DNA of 41,787 nucleotides from SZUA-254 sp031379665 (GTDB lineage Bacteria; Bacteroidota; Ignavibacteria; UBA10030; SZUA-254): contig JANNFI010000068.1 in assembly GCA_031379665.1 (NCBI GenBank), positions 1 through 41,787 of the forward strand, given 5' to 3'. Shown here piece after piece: positions 7,824 to 16,556 of this stretch. The notes beneath the pieces are model-generated. The model searched no databases and had not been told where the DNA came from. It saw only the letters and a list, made by a program, of their open reading frames with translations. How positions within the stretch are numbered: the first letter of the stretch is position 1; the number at the start of each line of letters is the position of its first letter. The position numbers and the translations under genes are program-made.

Positions 7824-9959
7824 TCACCGGTCCCTGAATAGTGCCCCAGGCGGTATTTCACTTCTCGCGAGACCCTCTCCCTCCCACAAAACCCGTAAGC
7901 CGTCACCGCCACTCTTCTCGAAATATTCCACTCTGATCGGATGCAGCCCCGCTGAGAGTGCCACCACTCCACCTTTTCGAGACATTCCGTGCAGGCCGTC
8001 GTTGTCCACCGTCAAGTCATCCCCCACGAACAGGCGGCTGCCGTCATCGGACTCGGTGAACAACGTATAGACTCCGGTGGTGGGAATGTGGATGTATCCG
8101 CGGTACTCGAAACCAAAATGCTCCTGGTCAGCGCGCGGATCGAATCTGAAATTGGGAAGAGTCCCCTCCTTCACGAAAGCGAGTGAGCTGAAACCCGGAA
8201 GGCTGTCCCAGTCGCCCTCGAAATAGCGGTACGAGACGCCGTTCACCCTGTCGCCCCTCTCCTGTCCCGGCCTCGGCTCAACCTTTCGGAACGTCGCGCT
8301 CACGCTCCCGCTCACCGCTTTTCCGTCCCTGAAACAGCGGGCGGTGACCGTCGAAGTCGCGGAGAGCCCGACCGGCCCTGCGAGGAGCGGCGATGCCGCC
8401 GAGGGGACGGCGCCATCTATGGTATACCTGATCTCGACGTTCTCCCGTGCGCTCGTCACGGCCACCTCTTTCGTATCGATGAAGATCGTGACGGAGGTGT
8501 CGATCGACGGGGCCACAGCGACGTCGGCCGGGCCCGTCAGGTCGAGCACCACGACGGCATCGACGGTATCGGGACACGTCGCCGGGAGGTAGACCACCAG
8601 CGCGTCTTCGCTGCGGGTCACCGTGAGCGGAAGCCGGGTCGAATCTGCCAGGAGGTACGCGCCTTTCGCGGCATTGAAGATTCCGGGGACTGTGAGCGTC
8701 CCTCCCGCCGGCCAATCGAAGACGTGAAGGTAGAGCCTGGTCCCTCCCTCGATCTCTTTTTTCGTACACCGCCCCCATGGGAGATCGACGAACGGGCTCG
8801 CGTCGGTGCCGTAAATGGCCTCTGAATTCACCTGCATCCAGCGGCCGATGTCCTTCAGCCGCTCCACCGATTCGGGCGGGAAGAGGCCTTCAGCGGTCGG
8901 ACCGACGTTGAGGAGGAAATTGCCCCCCTTCGACGCGATGTCGGCCAACATCGTCGTCAACTGCGAAGACGATTTCCAGTTCGTGTCGCTTTTATTGTAG
9001 CCCCAGTGATCGTTCATCGTCATACAGGTTTCCCAGTACACTCCGGGGAGTCCCGTCGCGGGGATCTGCTGTTCCGGCGTCCCGAAATCCCCGGCCGATG
9101 GTTCCCCGTCGGAGAATCCCTCCATCCCCGACCTCCCGGCCCCCACGCGGTTATTGACGATGATGTCAGGCTGCAAACCCCTGACGTACTCGTACAGATC
9201 ACTCCCCCTCGCGCGGTCCCAGGTGCCCTCCCACTCCCCGTCGAACCAGAGCACGCCAATCTTCCCGTAGTGTGAGGTCAGCTCCTTCAGCTGCTCCTTC
9301 ATAAACCCGACGTACCGGCCGAAGTCGGCGTCGTCGGCGCTCCGCGTCTTCTCCCATTCCCTCCGCGGGAGATAATCGGGATGGTGCCAGTCCATGATCG
9401 AGTGGTACCAGCAAAGGGTGATGCCCTCCGCGCGGCAGGCGTCTGCGAGTTCCTTCATCACGTCACGCCTGAACGGCGTCGCCATCACATCGAAGTCGCC
9501 GGCCTTCGAGTCGAAGAGGGCGAAACCGTCGTGGTGCTTCGTTGTGATCGTGATGTACTTCATTCCCGCGTCCTTCGCGAGCCCCACCCACTCGCGTGCG
9601 TCGAATTTTACCGGGTTGAACTTTCCAAGAAGGTTGTCGTATACACCGAGGGGGATTTCCGCGGTGGTCCGGATCCATTCGCCGTGGCCGGTGTTACCGT
9701 TCCACTCGCCCGCCGGGACCGCGTAGAGCCCCCAGTGGATGAAGAGTCCGAAGCGGGCCTCCTTCCACCAACGCATCCTGGCCTCGTATTGCGCGGCGGT
9801 CTCGGTAGCGGTTGTGTCAGCGGCGGCTGCTTCGGTGGCGCCGGCCCGTGGAGCAGTCCCGGTGACCCCGACTCCCGGGGCCGTCTCCCGGGCAACGGTT
9901 TGCGGACGTGCCGTACTCGCGAAGATCAGTAAGAACAGCGTGAGCGATAGTAGTTTCAT
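7824..9959 (-). CDS. Secreted GH29 alpha-L-fucosidase with CHB_HEX-like and PA14 domains
   Basis: Starting at ATG 9959 (MKLLSLTLFLLIFAS signal peptide) the protein is 711 residues. The frame extends 33 codons upstream without a plausible signal sequence. The GH29 catalytic domain begins WWKEARFGLFIHWGLYAVP and includes TKHHDGFALFDS, and IGVLWFDGEWEG with the expected nucleophile D240. Then follow a C-terminal beta domain, a segment typical of CHB_HEX_C_1 (IRYTIDGAVPSAASPLLAGP), and a PA14-like domain (YRGYIHIPTTGVYTLFTESD, then LHPIRVEYFEKSGGDGLRV) likely to bind carbohydrate. It would release terminal fucose from glycans outside the cell or in the periplasm. It is convergent with the subtilase and divergent from the TM2 gene. 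Confidence 0.92.
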   Translation of the reverse strand: MKLLSLTLFLLIFASTARPQTVARETAPGVGVTGTAPRAGATEAAAADTTATETAAQYEARMRWWKEARFGLFIHWGLYAVPAGEWNGNTGHGEWIRTTAEIPLGVYDNLLGKFNPVKFDAREWVGLAKDAGMKYITITTKHHDGFALFDSKAGDFDVMATPFRRDVMKELADACRAEGITLCWYHSIMDWHHPDYLPRREWEKTRSADDADFGRYVGFMKEQLKELTSHYGKIGVLWFDGEWEGTWDRARGSDLYEYVRGLQPDIIVNNRVGAGRSGMEGFSDGEPSAGDFGTPEQQIPATGLPGVYWETCMTMNDHWGYNKSDTNWKSSSQLTTMLADIASKGGNFLLNVGPTAEGLFPPESVERLKDIGRWMQVNSEAIYGTDASPFVDLPWGRCTKKEIEGGTRLYLHVFDWPAGGTLTVPGIFNAAKGAYLLADSTRLPLTVTRSEDALVVYLPATCPDTVDAVVVLDLTGPADVAVAPSIDTSVTIFIDTKEVAVTSARENVEIRYTIDGAVPSAASPLLAGPVGLSATSTVTARCFRDGKAVSGSVSATFRKVEPRPGQERGDRVNGVSYRYFEGDWDSLPGFSSLAFVKEGTLPNFRFDPRADQEHFGFEYRGYIHIPTTGVYTLFTESDDGSRLFVGDDLTVDNDGLHGMSRKGGVVALSAGLHPIRVEYFEKSGGDGLRVLWEGEGLARSEIPPGALFRDR

Positions 9960-10188
9960 TGTTCCAGCCGGTAGCGGGTTCGGGAAGGTGGATTCGAAGG
10001 GAATATACCCCACGCCACCGAAAGTGTCAATTTTCGGCGGGAAGGAGGGGGATTCCACTCCCCTGAAGCCTTATCCCCCGGAGCGGGTAGCCCTTTTTAC
10101 ATTTATCCGTCATTTTGGTACATTCACGGTCGAACGGCGGCCCATTACCGCGGACAGCGGCTCACTCAACTACCATAGGAGATCAGAC

Positions 10189-10527
10189 ATGGACCCACAG
10201 AAAGTCGACATGTTCATCATGACCTACTCGAAGTATTTCGAGGGGCATCAGATCCAGTCGATCCGCGACCGGCTCCTGACACTCGACGATTCGAAATTCG
10301 TCATGCTGCAGGCGGCGAACTTAAAAGACCCCGTCATCACCCTCGTCATTTCGATCATCGGCGGGAACCTCGGCATCGACCGTTTTTTCATCGGCGACAC
10401 CGGGCTCGGCATCGCAAAGCTGCTCACCTGCGGCGGCCTCGGGGTGTGGGCCATCGTCGACTGGTTCCTGATCATGGGACGCACACGCGCAGTCAATCTG
10501 CAGCGGCTCCAGCAGGTGTTCTACTGA
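10189..10527 (+). CDS. TM2-domain membrane protein
   Basis: A 112-residue protein starting at ATG 10189 with a good AGGAGA site seven bases upstream. The N-terminal half is soluble. The C-terminal half is a TM2 domain: two hydrophobic helices joined by the conserved GIDRFFIGDTGLGIAKLLT segment, then WAIVDWFLIM. TM2 proteins are small inner-membrane proteins of largely unknown function. It is followed by DUF2752 and DUF4870-like genes, a pairing often seen in Bacteroidota, so the three may act together at the membrane. TAcaTTTA at about 10097 upstream could be its promoter box. Confidence 0.85.
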   Translation: MDPQKVDMFIMTYSKYFEGHQIQSIRDRLLTLDDSKFVMLQAANLKDPVITLVISIIGGNLGIDRFFIGDTGLGIAKLLTCGGLGVWAIVDWFLIMGRTRAVNLQRLQQVFY

Positions 10528-10580
10528 CCAGCGCGCCGGGTGGATTCCGGCGGGCGACAACGAACTGCCTCTGATTACCA

Positions 10581-11009
10581 ATGTTGAACAGGAATCGTCT
10601 TTACATTCTGGTCATCGCCTGTTCCATCGGGGGATTCGGGTGGCTGGCGTGGGACGCGGCCTCTACCCGTTCATCGGGCGCCTGGGCGCATTCCATCGTC
10701 ACGTCCTGCCCCGTCAAGCTCGCGACGGGGATTCCCTGCCCTTCGTGCGGCACCACGCGCGCGGTGGTGGCGCTCGCCGCCGGAGACGTCGCCGGCTCCC
10801 TGCAGTTGAACCCGTTCGGCCTCCTCATCGCGTTCGCCCTCATCGTGTTCCCGCCCTGGGTGCTTCACGACGTTATCCGGTCCCGGGACGGGTTCCACCG
10901 TTTCTATCTCGCATTCGAACGGACGCTGAGGGGGAGCCGCGCGCTGGCGCTCTCGAGCGCCGCACTCGTCATCGCGAATTGGGGCTGGAACATCCTCAAG
11001 GGCTTCTAG
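10581..11009 (+). CDS. DUF2752-family membrane protein
   Basis: A 142-residue protein with the DUF2752 signature TSCPVKLATGIPCPSCGTTRA: three cysteines and the GTTRA motif near residue 60. It has three or four predicted membrane helices (about 8-24, 70-95, 120-140). The function of the family is unknown; the conserved cysteines suggest metal binding or a redox role, which is inference. It lies 53 nt after the TM2 gene and one base before the next gene, so a joint transcript is very likely. Confidence 0.82.
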   Translation: MLNRNRLYILVIACSIGGFGWLAWDAASTRSSGAWAHSIVTSCPVKLATGIPCPSCGTTRAVVALAAGDVAGSLQLNPFGLLIAFALIVFPPWVLHDVIRSRDGFHRFYLAFERTLRGSRALALSSAALVIANWGWNILKGF

Positions 11010-11010
11010 G

Positions 11011-11442
11011 ATGTGGAGCAATCCGCCCTTCGCCTACCAGCCCGACGAGTATGAATCGGAGAAAGCGTCGAACAGTTATCTGATGTCGGTGATCGCCGTG
11101 ATGGCGGGGCTCCCCTTCCCCGTCATCAACCTCGTGGCGACGGGGGTGTTCTTCTTCGCAAACCGCGGCGAGCGATTGTTCGTACGCTGGCACTGCACAC
11201 AGGCCCTCATTTCGCAGGCGGTGATGCTCGCGATGAACGCCCCGGGACTCTACTGGACCCTCGCGATCATCTTCGGCTCCGCAGAGGTCACCAACCCTTA
11301 CATCGCCTACATCGTCACGATCGTTGTGTTCAATCTGCTCGAGTTCATCGCGACGATTTACGCCGCGATCGAAACCCGCAAGGGGCGCCACGTGGAGTGG
11401 TGGGTCTTTGGCGCGATGACGAACGCATTCGTGCGGCGATGA
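11011..11442 (+). CDS. Small multi-pass membrane protein, DUF4870-like
   Basis: A 143-residue protein whose ATG follows the DUF2752 stop codon by one base. Three hydrophobic helices are evident (about 25-50, 75-95, 97-120), with the FVRWHCTQALISQAVML segment and a final YAAIETRKGRHVEWWVFG. This layout is like DUF4870/Tic20-type proteins, but the assignment rests on pattern only. It is the third gene of the TM2-DUF2752 cassette. Confidence 0.55.
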   Translation: MWSNPPFAYQPDEYESEKASNSYLMSVIAVMAGLPFPVINLVATGVFFFANRGERLFVRWHCTQALISQAVMLAMNAPGLYWTLAIIFGSAEVTNPYIAYIVTIVVFNLLEFIATIYAAIETRKGRHVEWWVFGAMTNAFVRR

Positions 11443-11465
11443 AGCCCCTCACCCGGCTACTATAG

Positions 11466-12272
11466 ATGAAAGCCTTCCCGCAGTTCGTCATTTTCGTCTG
11501 CGCTTTTTTCGCTGTCTGGTTCATCCTCAGCCGGGTGGACTTTGTGGACTCCTTCAACATCGAGGAGTTTTCCCGGGACAACGAGCGAAAGCTGGGGGAA
11601 TTGATCATCGAAACGGTTACGTCGGGGCATCCCGAACTCACCCGCGACTCTGTCCGGGGAATGACCGCCGGCATCGTGAAGCGCATCTGCGAGGCGAACG
11701 GCATCTCCGATTCCTCGATCAAACTCACCCTCATCAGCAACGACGACGTCAATGCCTTTGCGCTCCCTGACCGCCGCCTCGTGGTCCACTCCGGCCTGGT
11801 CGCCTACTGCAGGACGCCGGAGGAGCTCGCCGGGGTCATCGGACACGAGCTGGCCCACATCGAACACCGGGACGTGATGCAGAAACTGGTAAAGGAGGTC
11901 GGCCTCTCGATGCTGATGACGATCGCCGGCGGGCAGTCGGGCGGAGAGATCCTCAAGCAGACGGCCCGGACGATCTCCTCGACCGCGTTCGACAGGGACC
12001 AGGAGAGCGATGCCGACACCGCGGCGGTGCGATACCTCGCAGCGGCCGGCATCGACCCCGGGCAGATGGCCAACTTCCTCTATCGGCTTTCCCAGGAGAA
12101 GGACGACGTGCCAAAGTCGCTCGAGTGGCTCAGCACGCATCCGAATTCGTCCGACAGGGCCGCTGAGATCGTGAAGCTGAAGAACGAAACCCCTTTCATC
12201 GTGCGTCCGATCGCAGACTCCCTCGCCTGGGCGGCATATCGCCGCGTGGTGAAGGATGCCGCGGACGAATGA
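11466..12272 (+). CDS. M48-family zinc metallopeptidase, membrane-anchored
   Basis: A 268-residue protein with one N-terminal hydrophobic helix (about 6-22), probably a membrane anchor or uncleaved signal. The zinc site is H127-E-L-A-H131 in VIGHELAHIEHRDVM, and the third ligand is E180 in RDQESDADTAAVRYL, the normal M48 pattern. The preceding PDRRLVVHSGLVAYCRTPEELAGV is also typical. Soluble M48 enzymes of this kind (BepA/YfgC- and LoiP-like) degrade misfolded envelope proteins. No TPR domain follows. The next gene, an SDR, begins 15 nt after its stop. Confidence 0.88.
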   Translation: MKAFPQFVIFVCAFFAVWFILSRVDFVDSFNIEEFSRDNERKLGELIIETVTSGHPELTRDSVRGMTAGIVKRICEANGISDSSIKLTLISNDDVNAFALPDRRLVVHSGLVAYCRTPEELAGVIGHELAHIEHRDVMQKLVKEVGLSMLMTIAGGQSGGEILKQTARTISSTAFDRDQESDADTAAVRYLAAAGIDPGQMANFLYRLSQEKDDVPKSLEWLSTHPNSSDRAAEIVKLKNETPFIVRPIADSLAWAAYRRVVKDAADE

Positions 12273-12273
12273 G

Positions 12274-12287
12274 CGGGTGCGCACCCG
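12274..12287. repeat. Perfect 14-bp palindrome abutting the SDR start codon
   Basis: CGGGTGCGCACCCG reads the same on both strands and ends one base before the ATG at 12288, in the gap after the M48 stop. It could form a very stable hairpin that hides the start region, or be a protein-binding site. No Shine-Dalgarno sequence is otherwise visible for that gene. Confidence 0.7.
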
Positions 12288-13241
12288 ATGAAAGTCTTCA
12301 TTGCGGGAGCGACCGGCGTGCTCGGACGGCGGATCGTGAAGCGCCTCATCGCCGGCGGCCATTCGGTCGCGGGACTCTGCCGATCGCGGCGGAACCGTGA
12401 GTGGCTGCAGAAGAACGGGGCCGAAGCCCGCGACGGAGACCTCTTCGATGGTGCAAGCCTCACCCGTATAACGTCGGACAGCGAGGCGATCGTCCACATG
12501 GCGACGGCCATCCCCGTGGGCGCCCGGCCCGGCAAAGACGATTGGCGCCTCAACGACCGGATACGCCTCGAGGGGACGGAAAACCTTCTCTGCGCGGCGG
12601 TCGCCAACCGGTGCGGCATCTACGTCCAGCAGAGCGTGACCTTTCTCTACGGCGACCGCCAGGGCGCGTGGACCGACGAATCGACAGCGCCGGCCGCGAC
12701 CCTCCCCGAAATGCTCCGCTCGGCGGTCGAGATGGAAGCGATGGTGCGTCGCGCCGACGCCGGGAATGGTTTAACGTCGACCATCCTCCGATTCGGGTCG
12801 CTCTACGCCCACGACGCGGCCCACACCGATTCGATGTTCTCGCAGATTCGGAAGCGGCGTCTGCCACTGATCGGAGACGGGGCGGTCTACTGGAACCCGA
12901 TCCACGCCGACGACGCCGCGGAAGCCGTGGTGAACGCCATCGAGAACCACACGGTCGCGGCGGGCAAAACGTACAACATCTGCGACGACAAGCCGGTCCT
13001 CCTACGCCAGCTCACGTCGTTCATCGCGAAATCGTTCGGCGCCCGCACACCCCGATACACCCCCCCATTCCTCGCGCGCCTCCTGATCGGTGGCGATTCG
13101 ATGAAGTTTCTGAGCGCCTCGGCCAGATGCCGGAACGACGGCGCGAAACGGGACCTCGGCTGGAGTCCTTCGTTCGCCACGTACAAGGAGGGGGTCAGCG
13201 CCGAGATCGCATTGTGGTTGGAAAGGGCAGGAAAGTCGTAA
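12288..13241 (+). CDS. NAD(P)-dependent epimerase/dehydratase (atypical SDR)
   Basis: A 317-residue Rossmann-fold protein. The N-terminus MKVFIAGATGVLGRRIVKRL carries the GxxGxxG nucleotide-binding turn. AIVHMATA follows after the second half of the fold. The usual YxxxK is not obvious; FLYGDRQGAWTDES is followed by the family-typical ILRFGSLYAHDA and the WNPIHADDAAEAVVNAIE segment of extended and atypical SDRs. It is likely an oxidoreductase or epimerase acting on a sugar or small carbonyl compound. It is probably co-transcribed with the M48 gene 15 nt upstream. Confidence 0.82.
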   Translation: MKVFIAGATGVLGRRIVKRLIAGGHSVAGLCRSRRNREWLQKNGAEARDGDLFDGASLTRITSDSEAIVHMATAIPVGARPGKDDWRLNDRIRLEGTENLLCAAVANRCGIYVQQSVTFLYGDRQGAWTDESTAPAATLPEMLRSAVEMEAMVRRADAGNGLTSTILRFGSLYAHDAAHTDSMFSQIRKRRLPLIGDGAVYWNPIHADDAAEAVVNAIENHTVAAGKTYNICDDKPVLLRQLTSFIAKSFGARTPRYTPPFLARLLIGGDSMKFLSASARCRNDGAKRDLGWSPSFATYKEGVSAEIALWLERAGKS

Positions 13242-13272
13242 CGCTCCCCGGGGGTTTGTGATCCAAAATTTC

Positions 13273-13280
13273 TATATTTC
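13273..13280 (+). promoter_or_regulatory. Candidate promoter box TATATTTC three bases before the P1 peptidase ATG
   Basis: TATATTTC ends three bases before ATG 13284, the same spacing seen at 5267-5274. It predicts a leaderless message and fits the lack of any Shine-Dalgarno sequence in front of this gene. Confidence 0.45.
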
Positions 13281-13283
13281 GCC

Positions 13284-14390
13284 ATGAAGAAACGCGCGCG
13301 CGATCTGGGCATACCGTTCCGCGGGACGCCCGGGAAATTGAACGCCATCACCGACGTCGCGGGGGTCGAGGTCGGCCACACGACCATCGTCCGTGGCTCG
13401 GGGAACCTCGTCATCGGGAAGGGCCCTGTCCGCACCGGGGTTACGGCAATCCTGCCGCGCGGCAGGAAATTCGACCCGGTCTTCGCGGGGTGGCACGCCC
13501 TGAACGCAAACGGCGAAATGACCGGGGCGGCCTGGCTCGGTGAATCGGGGTTCCTCGAGACGCCCGTCCTCCTGACGAACACCTTCAGCCTCGGCGTCGC
13601 ACGTGACGCCGCCGTCGCCTGGATGGCGGAACACGATTTCAAGAGCAACCTGATCGGCGACCTCTGGTACGCCTACCCTCTCGTCTCGGAAACCTACGAC
13701 GGCCAGCTCAACGACATCGTCGGGCAGCACGTCACAAGGAAGGACGTTTTCGCGGCTCTCGACACCGCGAAGAGCGGCGCGGTGACGGAAGGAAACGTGG
13801 GGAGCGGAACGGGGATGATCTGCCACGGGTTCAAGGGCGGGATCGGCACATCGTCGAGGAAGACCGAAGCCGGGCACACCGTCGGCGTCTTGGTCCAGGC
13901 AAACCACGGCACGAGAAAACTCTTTACCATCGCGGGTGTCCCGGTCGGCGCCGAAATCACCGACCTGATGCCCGAGGTCCACGTCGAGATGGGCGATGAC
14001 GAGACCGGTTCCATCGTTGTCATCGTGGCGACCGACGCGCCGCTCCTCCCCCACCAGCTCAACCGCCTGAGCGCACGGGTATCGCTCGGCATCGGGCTCG
14101 TCGGGGGGCGCGGCGGGAACGAATCCGGCGACATCTTCCTGGCCTTCTCGACGGCGAACCCCGGGGCCTTCAACCGTAAGAAGGTCACCAAACCGGCGAT
14201 GCTGCCGAACGACGAGATCACCCCGCTCTTCGAGGCGGTCGTCGACGCGACCGAGGAGGCCATCGTCAACGCACTCGTCGCGGCCGAAACGATGACCGGC
14301 ATCAACGGCAACAAGGCGTACGCCCTGCCCCACGAGCGGCTCCGCGCGACCCTGAGGAAATACAACCGGCTGTCGTCGCCGGGCCGGTAA
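13284..14390 (+). CDS. P1-family peptidase (DmpA/BapA-like L-aminopeptidase)
   Basis: A 368-residue protein starting MKKRARDLGIPFRGTPGKLN, followed by AITDVAGVEVGHTTIVRG, the hallmark of the P1 family. Later segments are NVGSGTGMICHGFKGGIGTSSR and TVGVLVQANHGTRKLFTIAGVPVG. Members self-cleave before a Ser/Thr to make an alpha/beta heterodimer whose new N-terminal residue is the nucleophile. The GGIGTSSR segment precedes that region, but the exact cleavage bond is not fixed here. No signal peptide is seen, so it is probably cytoplasmic and acts on N-terminal D- or L-residues or beta-peptides. The TATATTTC box directly upstream suggests a leaderless mRNA. Confidence 0.88.
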   Translation: MKKRARDLGIPFRGTPGKLNAITDVAGVEVGHTTIVRGSGNLVIGKGPVRTGVTAILPRGRKFDPVFAGWHALNANGEMTGAAWLGESGFLETPVLLTNTFSLGVARDAAVAWMAEHDFKSNLIGDLWYAYPLVSETYDGQLNDIVGQHVTRKDVFAALDTAKSGAVTEGNVGSGTGMICHGFKGGIGTSSRKTEAGHTVGVLVQANHGTRKLFTIAGVPVGAEITDLMPEVHVEMGDDETGSIVVIVATDAPLLPHQLNRLSARVSLGIGLVGGRGGNESGDIFLAFSTANPGAFNRKKVTKPAMLPNDEITPLFEAVVDATEEAIVNALVAAETMTGINGNKAYALPHERLRATLRKYNRLSSPGR

Positions 14391-14462
14391 CGGCGGCGGC
14401 GCCCGATTTGACTCTCAGCCCCCCCTTGCGTAGATTTATCGCCTTCGAATCAGGAGTAAACG

Positions 14463-16556
14463 ATGGAAAGCGGCGAAAGTAGCGAGTCCGACAAGAAAAA
14501 CGATGAAGCCCCGGAACCTGAAACCCCGGAAGATCTAAACCCCTCATCCGGCATTACCGAGCGCGTCAAGCGCGCGGTGCTCGGCGCTCCGCGCAACCTC
14601 AAAGATCCCAAGATTTTTCACAGCCTCTCCCTGGTGGCGTTCCTCGCCTGGGTGGGACTCGGGGCCGACGGTCTGTCGTCGTCGGCATACGGCCCGGACG
14701 AGGCCTTCAGGGAGCTCGTCGACCACCCTTACCTCGCCGTCGCCCTCGTTGCGGCGATGATGCTCACCATCTTCGTCATCTCGTACGCCTATTCCCAGAT
14801 CATCGAACACTATCCTTCCGGAGGGGGGGGATACGTCGTTTCGAGCAAACTCCTCGGACCGAAGTTCGGGTTGGTCGCCGGCGCCGCTCTGCTGGTGGAC
14901 TACGTTTTCACGGTCTCAGTGTCGATCGCCAGTGCGGCCGACCAGGTGTTCAGCTTCCTCCCGGCGGACCTGGCGTCGCACAAGATGGAGTTGGTCACGG
15001 TCGCGATCATCCTCCTGGCCATATTGAACCTGAGGGGGGTGAAGGAATCTGTGAAGATCCTGATGCCGATCTTCTTCCTCTTCCTGCTGACGCACGCGAT
15101 ACTGATTTTCGGCGGGATCGGGATGCACATCGGAGACACTCCGCAGCTGGCATCGGAGCTCAAGGAGGGTTTCGACGCCGGGTCTTCCTCCCTGGGATTC
15201 CTGGGTCTGCTCGCGATCTTTCTGCGGGCCTATACACGCGGCGCGGGTACGTACACCGGCATCGAGGCCGTCTCGAACGGAATGCAGATCATGCGGGAAC
15301 CGAGGGTCAAGACGGCCAAGCGCACGATGGCCTTCATGGCCATCTCCCTCGCCCTCACCGCCGGCGGCATCCTCACCTGCTACCTCCTGTTCGACGTCCG
15401 GCCGGAGGAGGGGAAGACGATGAACGCCGTGTTGCTCGAACGTTTTGCCGGCTCGTGGGAGATCGGGGGATTTGCCATCGGGACGCCGTTCGTGGTACTC
15501 ACACTCGTGGCGGAAGCGCTGCTTTTGTTTGTCGCCGCCCAGGCAGGATTCATCGGCGGGCCGCAGCTGATGTCCAACATGGCGACCGACTCCTGGCTGC
15601 CGCACCGGTTCGCCTCCCTCTCGGACCGTCTCACGATGCAAAACGGGGTGCTGCTCATCGCAACAGCAGCGCTCCTGACCCTCTACCTTACGGGCGGGGA
15701 CACCAGCGTGCTCATCCTGATGTACTCCATCAACGTCTTCCTCACGTTTTCACTCTCGCAGGCCGGGATGGTCCGGTTCTGGTTGATCAACAGGAAGAAA
15801 TTTCCGGACTGGTACCGGCACATCATTATTTTCGTCGTCGGCCTGTTGCTCTGTTTCACCATCCTCGTCGTGAACATTTTCGAGAAGTTCTTCGAGGGCG
15901 GCTGGATCACCCTGACACTGACCGGCGGCGTCGTCCTCCTCTGCCTGATGATCAAGCGGCGGTACCGCATTGCGATGTCGCACCTCTCCCGGCTCGACCA
16001 GGTCCTGACCGACATCCCGACGCTCCCGCAGGAGGTCCCACCGCCGGCGCTCAACCCGAAAGCTCCGACGGCCGTCCTTCTGGTGAGCTCCTTCGGCGGG
16101 CTCGGCGTCCATACGTTCCTCTCCCTCCAGCGCCTCTTCCCGAAGCACTTCAAGAATTTCATTTTCCTGTCGGTGAACGTGGTCGATGCCGGGAACTTCA
16201 AGGGGTCGGCGGAGCTCGACAATGCCGTCGCTGAGACGAAGCGGGCGCTTCAGAAGTACGTCGACTTCGCGCACGGCCTCGGCCTCGCCGCCGATTTCCG
16301 GACGGGCGTCGGCACCGAGGTGCTCGACGTGGCGGAGATCCTCGCCCTCGAACTCGTCAAGGAATTTCCCAACACCGTCTTCTTCGCCGGCAAGCTCGTG
16401 TTCCAGCGGGAGCGATGGTACCAGCGGTTCCTCCACAACGAAACCGCTCAACAGTTCCAGCGCCGGATCCAGTTCGCCGGGCTCTTCTCGATGGTGCTCC
16501 CGATCAGGATCTTCGCCGACGCCGGCACGAAGGCTGCGCCGCTCCCGGGGCGCTGA
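14463..16556 (+). CDS. APC-superfamily transporter, KimA-like potassium importer
   Basis: A 697-residue protein with a charged N-terminal tail (about 55 residues), about twelve hydrophobic helices to residue ~500, and a cytoplasmic C-terminal domain. The segments LGADGLSSSAYGPDEAF, AYSQIIEHYPSGGGGYVVSS and GLVAGAALLVDYVFTVSVSIAS closely follow the Bacillus KimA (YdaO) pattern. The C-terminal domain (VLLVSSFGGLGVHTFLSLQRL to LPIRIF) resembles the universal-stress-like fold of KimA. A proton-coupled K+ importer is the best reading; general amino-acid permease is the alternative. In other species KimA is controlled by c-di-AMP, which cannot be seen here. An AGGAG site precedes the ATG, with TAGATTTA at 14431-14438 as a possible promoter box. 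Confidence 0.75.
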   Translation: MESGESSESDKKNDEAPEPETPEDLNPSSGITERVKRAVLGAPRNLKDPKIFHSLSLVAFLAWVGLGADGLSSSAYGPDEAFRELVDHPYLAVALVAAMMLTIFVISYAYSQIIEHYPSGGGGYVVSSKLLGPKFGLVAGAALLVDYVFTVSVSIASAADQVFSFLPADLASHKMELVTVAIILLAILNLRGVKESVKILMPIFFLFLLTHAILIFGGIGMHIGDTPQLASELKEGFDAGSSSLGFLGLLAIFLRAYTRGAGTYTGIEAVSNGMQIMREPRVKTAKRTMAFMAISLALTAGGILTCYLLFDVRPEEGKTMNAVLLERFAGSWEIGGFAIGTPFVVLTLVAEALLLFVAAQAGFIGGPQLMSNMATDSWLPHRFASLSDRLTMQNGVLLIATAALLTLYLTGGDTSVLILMYSINVFLTFSLSQAGMVRFWLINRKKFPDWYRHIIIFVVGLLLCFTILVVNIFEKFFEGGWITLTLTGGVVLLCLMIKRRYRIAMSHLSRLDQVLTDIPTLPQEVPPPALNPKAPTAVLLVSSFGGLGVHTFLSLQRLFPKHFKNFIFLSVNVVDAGNFKGSAELDNAVAETKRALQKYVDFAHGLGLAADFRTGVGTEVLDVAEILALELVKEFPNTVFFAGKLVFQRERWYQRFLHNETAQQFQRRIQFAGLFSMVLPIRIFADAGTKAAPLPGR

